From Saprospiraceae bacterium (GTDB lineage: Bacteria; Bacteroidota; Bacteroidia; Chitinophagales; Saprospiraceae), in contig JAJCYJ010000865.1 in the NCBI GenBank assembly GCA_029262975.1, positions 1 to 9,439 of the forward strand: a stretch of 9,439 nt of DNA, read 5' to 3'. Positions 7,201 to 9,439 of the stretch are shown here, piece after piece; within the stretch, counting starts at the first letter, position 1; the number at the start of each line of letters is the position of its first letter. Under the pieces are notes generated by a model. The model was given only the letters and a program-made list of their open reading frames with translations, had not been told where the DNA came from and did no database searches. A program made the translations under genes and the position numbers.

Positions 7201-9439
7201 TTCAGTATCATTTCCCTGAAATGGAAGTGTAAATTCATATCCCTCCGGATTAACAAATTTGATATAATAATTTCCTGGCGGAAGGTTGACGAAACTATAA
7301 GTTCCATCTTCATTCGTAATAGTCGAGGCAAGCATAACATCTGTGCTATTGCGCAATTCCACTCTTACCCCTGGCACACCAGGTTCATCAGTATCTTGAA
7401 TTCCATCACAATCATAATCAAACCAGACATGATTACCGACTGTCGCCGTTCTGTAAAATCCGGCATCAACATTCTTCAGACACTTATTATTATTTAGCGT
7501 AATAATCGGTGTCTGCATTGTCGCCATATTGATGTCGCTATCTGTATCCTCGCTATCTCCTCTTTGAGGGAGCGTGACAGCGTATCCATCTGGAGTCTTG
7601 AATTCTACAACGTATTGTCCGGATCGAAGTCCATCAAAGAGATAAATTCCGTCGTCGCCTGTTCTTTGTTCAGAGAGAACCTCACCATTTCTGTTTAGCA
7701 GTTTAACAAGAATATTTGAAAGAGGTGGCTCACCTTCTTCTTGTATACCATTTCTGTTTAAATCTTCAAACACGAAGTCACCTATACAGGCAGCACAATC
7801 CCCTTCTTCATTTATGACAATGCTTTGTGTAGCAGTGCAGCCTTTTGCATCTGTAATATCTATTGTGAAAGTGCCCGGCCCAAGATTAATAGCCAGGGAG
7901 GTAATTTGTCCATCACTCCACAAATAAGTGTAAGGTGCTACGCCGCCTGAAGGAACGGCTCTAGCAGAACCTATGTCACCCAGTGCGCAAGTTGCATGGT
8001 TAATATTATCAAAGACAATATCAATACTACTTTCTTCTTCTGAAATAATTATTGTTGTTTCGCCTACACAACCATTAGCATCAGATACTAACACTTCATA
8101 AGTGCCGGCTTCGAGATCTACGAGGTTTTGAGTTGTAGCACCATTATTCCATTCATATGAATAAGGCTCTTGTCCACCATCTACATTGAGATTGATACGG
8201 CCGTTACCCTGATCGCAAAGATCGTTATCTATGCTTTCCGAAATATTTAGAATACCTGTACCGTCAATAACTTCTACAATATCAGTAGCCTCACATCCAT
8301 TTTCATTGCTAACTGTTACCATATAAGAACCTGGCAGTGAAACTTCAGGCGCAGGATCAGAAGATGTAAAGCCTCCAGGTCCTGACCAACTAATAGTATT
8401 CGCAGAACTTGTAACTGATAGTTGGATGGTGCTGACGGAACAAGTCAATGTTCCTCCATCTGCACTCACGGTTGGCATCAAAGTGTCACCGATAATTTGG
8501 ACCGAAACCGCTGAGGTACAACCATTTGTGGCCGTTGCAACTACTTCATACGTCCCTGGAGATGTAGCAACAGGGTTAGCAGAAGAACTGGAAAAACCAT
8601 TCGGGCCGCTCCAGGTCAAGGTGGATGCATCAGAAATAGCCGATAAAGTGACCATTGAATTATCGCATGAGATAGCTCCTCCCGTTGCAGTCAAGGTTGG
8701 TTGGGTTGAGTTTTCCAACACCATTACACTGGCAGTCGATGAACAGCCATTGGCACCTCTCACAGTTACAAAATATTGACCTTCTTCCGAAACAATGGGA
8801 TTTTCAGCTGTTCCTAAAAATCCATTTGGCCCGGTCCAGCTTACGAGTTGTGCATCTGAACTAAATGATAAGGTTACTCCGGGACTCAAACACGATATTT
8901 GGCCTCCGCTGGCTGAAACGGTTGGCAAAATCATATTTTCTGTAATTTCTACACTTGCTGTTTGGACACATCCATTGTCCCCTTTTGATGTAAGTGTATA
9001 TATCCCTGGTGTTGTTGCAATTGGGTTATCCACATTTGTTTCCGGATCCGGGCCTTCTAAATGTATTAAGTTACCATCAGAAGTTGGGTTAAGATTAACG
9101 CTACTATTGAAACAGGTAATCTCTCCATCATTTAAGGCTGCAGTTGGTAAAACAGTATCTTCCTCAATCGTGACTATTTCGGTAGTGCTACAGATTCCTG
9201 ATGTTACGATTACTGTATATATACCTGGAACATTAACTTCTGGCTCAAGTTCATCAGATGTATAACCACCGGGTCCTGTCCATGAAGCAAACTCCCCGTC
9301 GGTAGACATCTGAATTATCACATTTGGTTGATCACAAGTAATCTTCCCTCCCGTAAGAGTTACACTCGGTTCAATGCATGGGCATGTAGATTCATCAACC
9401 GTCACTAATACTTGATCCTGATTCATTACCAGTCCAATA
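4276..9439 (-). CDS. Giant mosaic adhesin (Ig-like, SprB, SdrD_B-like, DUF11 and dockerin-like domains), N-terminus missing
   Basis: This is a large secreted or surface protein, probably for adhesion or matrix formation. Only the C-terminal ~1,720 residues lie here. The frame is open to the right edge, and the first Met (9426) is inside a repeat with no signal peptide, so it is not the start. Counting from that Met: five ~74-residue Cys-paired repeats (25-392); two SprB-like repeats (393-540); two SdrD_B-like domains (548-772); a DUF11 domain (775-907); two more SprB-like repeats (911-1060); three DUF11 domains (1065-1465); a C-terminal domain with VVDW and HRNHM motifs (1467-1655); and a dockerin-like tail (1660-1708). 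Three near-identical acidic linkers follow DUF11 domains. No classical type IX secretion sorting domain is seen at the C-terminus. A terminator follows the stop codon. The domain naming is by motif recognition; the adhesive role is inferred from these families. Confidence 0.9.
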   Translation of the reverse strand, partial: IGLVMNQDQVLVTVDESTCPCIEPSVTLTGGKITCDQPNVIIQMSTDGEFASWTGPGGYTSDELEPEVNVPGIYTVIVTSGICSTTEIVTIEEDTVLPTAALNDGEITCFNSSVNLNPTSDGNLIHLEGPDPETNVDNPIATTPGIYTLTSKGDNGCVQTASVEITENMILPTVSASGGQISCLSPGVTLSFSSDAQLVSWTGPNGFLGTAENPIVSEEGQYFVTVRGANGCSSTASVMVLENSTQPTLTATGGAISCDNSMVTLSAISDASTLTWSGPNGFSSSSANPVATSPGTYEVVATATNGCTSAVSVQIIGDTLMPTVSADGGTLTCSVSTIQLSVTSSANTISWSGPGGFTSSDPAPEVSLPGSYMVTVSNENGCEATDIVEVIDGTGILNISESIDNDLCDQGNGRINLNVDGGQEPYSYEWNNGATTQNLVDLEAGTYEVLVSDANGCVGETTIIISEEESSIDIVFDNINHATCALGDIGSARAVPSGGVAPYTYLWSDGQITSLAINLGPGTFTIDITDAKGCTATQSIVINEEGDCAACIGDFVFEDLNRNGIQEEGEPPLSNILVKLLNRNGEVLSEQRTGDDGIYLFDGLRSGQYVVEFKTPDGYAVTLPQRGDSEDTDSDINMATMQTPIITLNNNKCLKNVDAGFYRTATVGNHVWFDYDCDGIQDTDEPGVPGVRVELRNSTDVMLASTITNEDGTYSFVNLPPGNYYIKFVNPEGYEFTLPFQGNDTELDSDADTEIGKTEIFALNSGASKKDIDAGLKGITDISLVKTVSPSVALQGQTVTFTIKLTNQGNFPATGIEVTDHLPNGFIDPTNISHLGAAFLGNIIWTSISLDPGASITLSFEALVAEGDIEELDFKNVAQVTKLDQADDDSSPNNDDGDQSEDDEDSASIDISPCSLTVSVSGTSATCDASNGSASVTYTGGTGEANILWSTDERTSIIKDLPAGEYSVTVIDEAGCAVSALITIETLPSDLEIALDIIHETCAGNDGTITAVVNGGEAPYEYVWNDGSTDDILSDLYTGIYTVTVTDANGCSASTAGVVDPGMGCNNAEKIDLELIKRVNKATPQPGEIVLFQLTVFNNSNVDATGVSVEDIVPDGFVIIPDGIDEGGILSDENRIRWENVNVNALSLFRVSFEAEVLPLLQNRNYRNVAQIISADQEDVDSTPNNDDGDQSEDDEDFAISRPEMTDVSIVKTVSEENPQVGDEIIYKIVVTNEGFNRATHVEITDYLPVDLCTNFRDISNNGIFLGDKIIWTDINLDVDATVTLTFKAEVSSKAQGVIVLNQAEVTKMDQTDTDSTPGNLDGNPSEDDESQAQFTVGNGSADLEILKDVDQIIVSPNEEVEFAITIINHGPNTAYGVSIQDILPDGYGDIKNISHSGIHFLNKIQWTLAEIPVDSFVTFTFDARVIHFPDVICDYNNIAEIAVANTFDPDPENNRDNVEVEVVLEAGICIDIQTAVFLEGAYLRDEQAMTNKLNRLGYLPGQKPSTFFGTYTEAGQPYGQAPWFHIGSEGDSFKQEGEVVGTNANYPMNVVDWVLVSLRTEADADATVGSVAALLHKDGSIEFIDGFGICNLDPTEEYYIVVEHRNHMVAMSHIKLPVINGTLTYDFRYHNSYRKILGAGQKEIEPGIYALIAGNGDQSTSQLDSRDINPNDLSKWLIDNGLTSSYFLRDFNLSGDVNVTDKGLFLINNGLFSDVPVKQ
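4303..5028 (-). other. Adhesin C-terminal domain plus dockerin-like tail
   Basis: Residues 1467-1655 form a domain opening with AVFLEGAY and holding VVDWVLVSLR (1547-1556), ALLHKDGSIEFIDG (1570-1583) and EYYIVVEHRNHMVAM (1594-1608). I recognise this pattern from C-termini of large Bacteroidota extracellular proteins but know no settled name. The tail (1660-1708) has two half-repeats, DINPNDLSKWLIDNG and DFNLSGDVNVTDKGLFLINNG. The second fits the dockerin type I calcium loop D-x-N-x-x-G-x-x-N-x-x-D (Asp1687, Asn1689, Asn1695, Asp1698). Confidence 0.75.
5032..6234 (-). other. DUF11 domains B, C and D within the adhesin
   Basis: Three DUF11 units start at about residues 1067 (DLELIKRVNK), 1203 (DVSIVKTVSE) and 1338 (ADLEILKDVD). 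Each has the VTxxDxLPxGx loop and a closing N-x-A-x-(I/V) strand. B and C are followed by acidic linkers (1178-1193 and 1312-1327). D instead ends in DPDPENNRDN before the C-terminal domain. Confidence 0.87.
6247..6696 (-). other. SprB-type repeat pair 2, inserted between DUF11 domains
   Basis: Residues 911-984 and 986-1060 form two SprB-like units with Cys pairs 923/972 and 998/1047. The second is canonical (GGEAPYEYVWNDGS, then TVTDANGCSAS); the first is diverged at the Trp segment (GEANILWSTDE). Confidence 0.82.
6706..7104 (-). other. DUF11 domain A within the adhesin
   Basis: Residues 775-907 show the DUF11 pattern: ISLVKTVSP, QGQTVTFTIKLTNQG, ATGIEVTDHLPNGF and the closing strand NVAQVTKLDQ. 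An acidic linker, SSPNNDDGDQSEDDED (886-901), follows. Confidence 0.87.
7111..7785 (-). other. Two SdrD_B-like domains within the adhesin
   Basis: Both units have the G(D/N)xV(F/W)xDxxxxGIQ(E/D)xxEPxxxxxxVxL start (548 and 664), a G(I/T)YxFxxLxxGxYxxxF middle and a DSD...DAGxx end. The DxNxNGxQ-like loops (555-562 and 670-677) are likely calcium sites by analogy with staphylococcal Sdr B domains. Confidence 0.87.
7807..8250 (-). other. SprB-type repeat pair 1 within the adhesin
   Basis: Two ~74-residue units (393-466 and 467-540) share GG(Q/V)xPYxYxW(N/S)(N/D)G, GTxxxxxxDAxGC and a Cys pair (404/453 and 480/530). This is the pattern of SprB repeats, named after the gliding adhesin of Flavobacterium. 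Confidence 0.85.
8251..9354 (-). repeat. Five tandem ~74-residue Ig-like repeats in the adhesin
   Basis: Each unit runs GGxIxC...W(T/S)GPxGF...NPxVxxPGxYxVxV...NGC...P. The first cysteines are at residues 31, 105, 179, 254 and 329, and the second at 79, 153, 228, 303 and 378. The period is therefore 74-75 residues and each unit has one Cys pair 48-49 apart, suggesting an internal disulfide. Unit 2 is degenerate: the Trp and the GPxGF loop are replaced (LEGPDPETN, 123-131). Further units probably lie beyond the right edge, because residues 1-24 match the end of another unit. Confidence 0.88.

Noticed and set aside
8426..9265. Two plus-strand ORFs (8426-8779 and 8795-9265) opposite the adhesin
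   Set aside because: They are antisense shadows of the Cys-paired repeat array. They share its ~220-bp periodicity and have no family features of their own.

Overview
The window looks like chromosomal DNA of a Bacteroidota bacterium, most likely from or near the Saprospiraceae. The evidence is a DUF3078-type outer-membrane protein, SprB, SdrD_B-like and DUF11 repeats in one giant adhesin, a lipoprotein with a typical Bacteroidota lipobox, A-rich leaders without Shine-Dalgarno sites, and moderate to low GC. The assignment rests on protein families, not on a marker gene. No rRNA, tRNA, transposase or CRISPR array was seen.

Layout, left to right. (1) 42-449 (+) is a complete DUF423 small membrane protein. 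(2) 450-1455 is a roughly 1 kb non-coding stretch. It holds two diverged tandem copies (583-932 and 1033-1362) and a truncated third (1365-1440) of a hairpin-rich repeat. The hairpins are short and near-perfect, follow GAYYTC-3 nt-GARRTC, and occur in both orientations, which resembles REP/BIME elements. The stretch is bracketed by a 53-bp direct repeat (432-484 and 1442-1494, 45/53 identical by my count). Each copy of that repeat spans the junction between the end of the DUF423 gene and the end of the outer-membrane gene, so the two genes probably once met end to end with overlapping stop codons. (3) 1456-2373 (-) is a DUF3078-like outer-membrane beta-barrel protein. (4) 2468-4156 (-) is a lipoprotein related to M49 peptidases (dipeptidyl peptidase III) with a short HEVSH zinc motif. 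(5) 4213-4245 is a strong rho-independent terminator for the adhesin gene. (6) 4276 to the right edge (-) is the C-terminal 1,720 or so residues of a giant mosaic secreted or surface adhesin whose N-terminus lies beyond the window.

The three minus-strand genes run in one direction, but the terminator separates the adhesin from the M49 lipoprotein and the outer-membrane gene. All three products are envelope or extracellular proteins. Nothing in the sequence ties them into one pathway. The least explained part of the window is the hairpin-repeat block and the duplicated gene junction around it.
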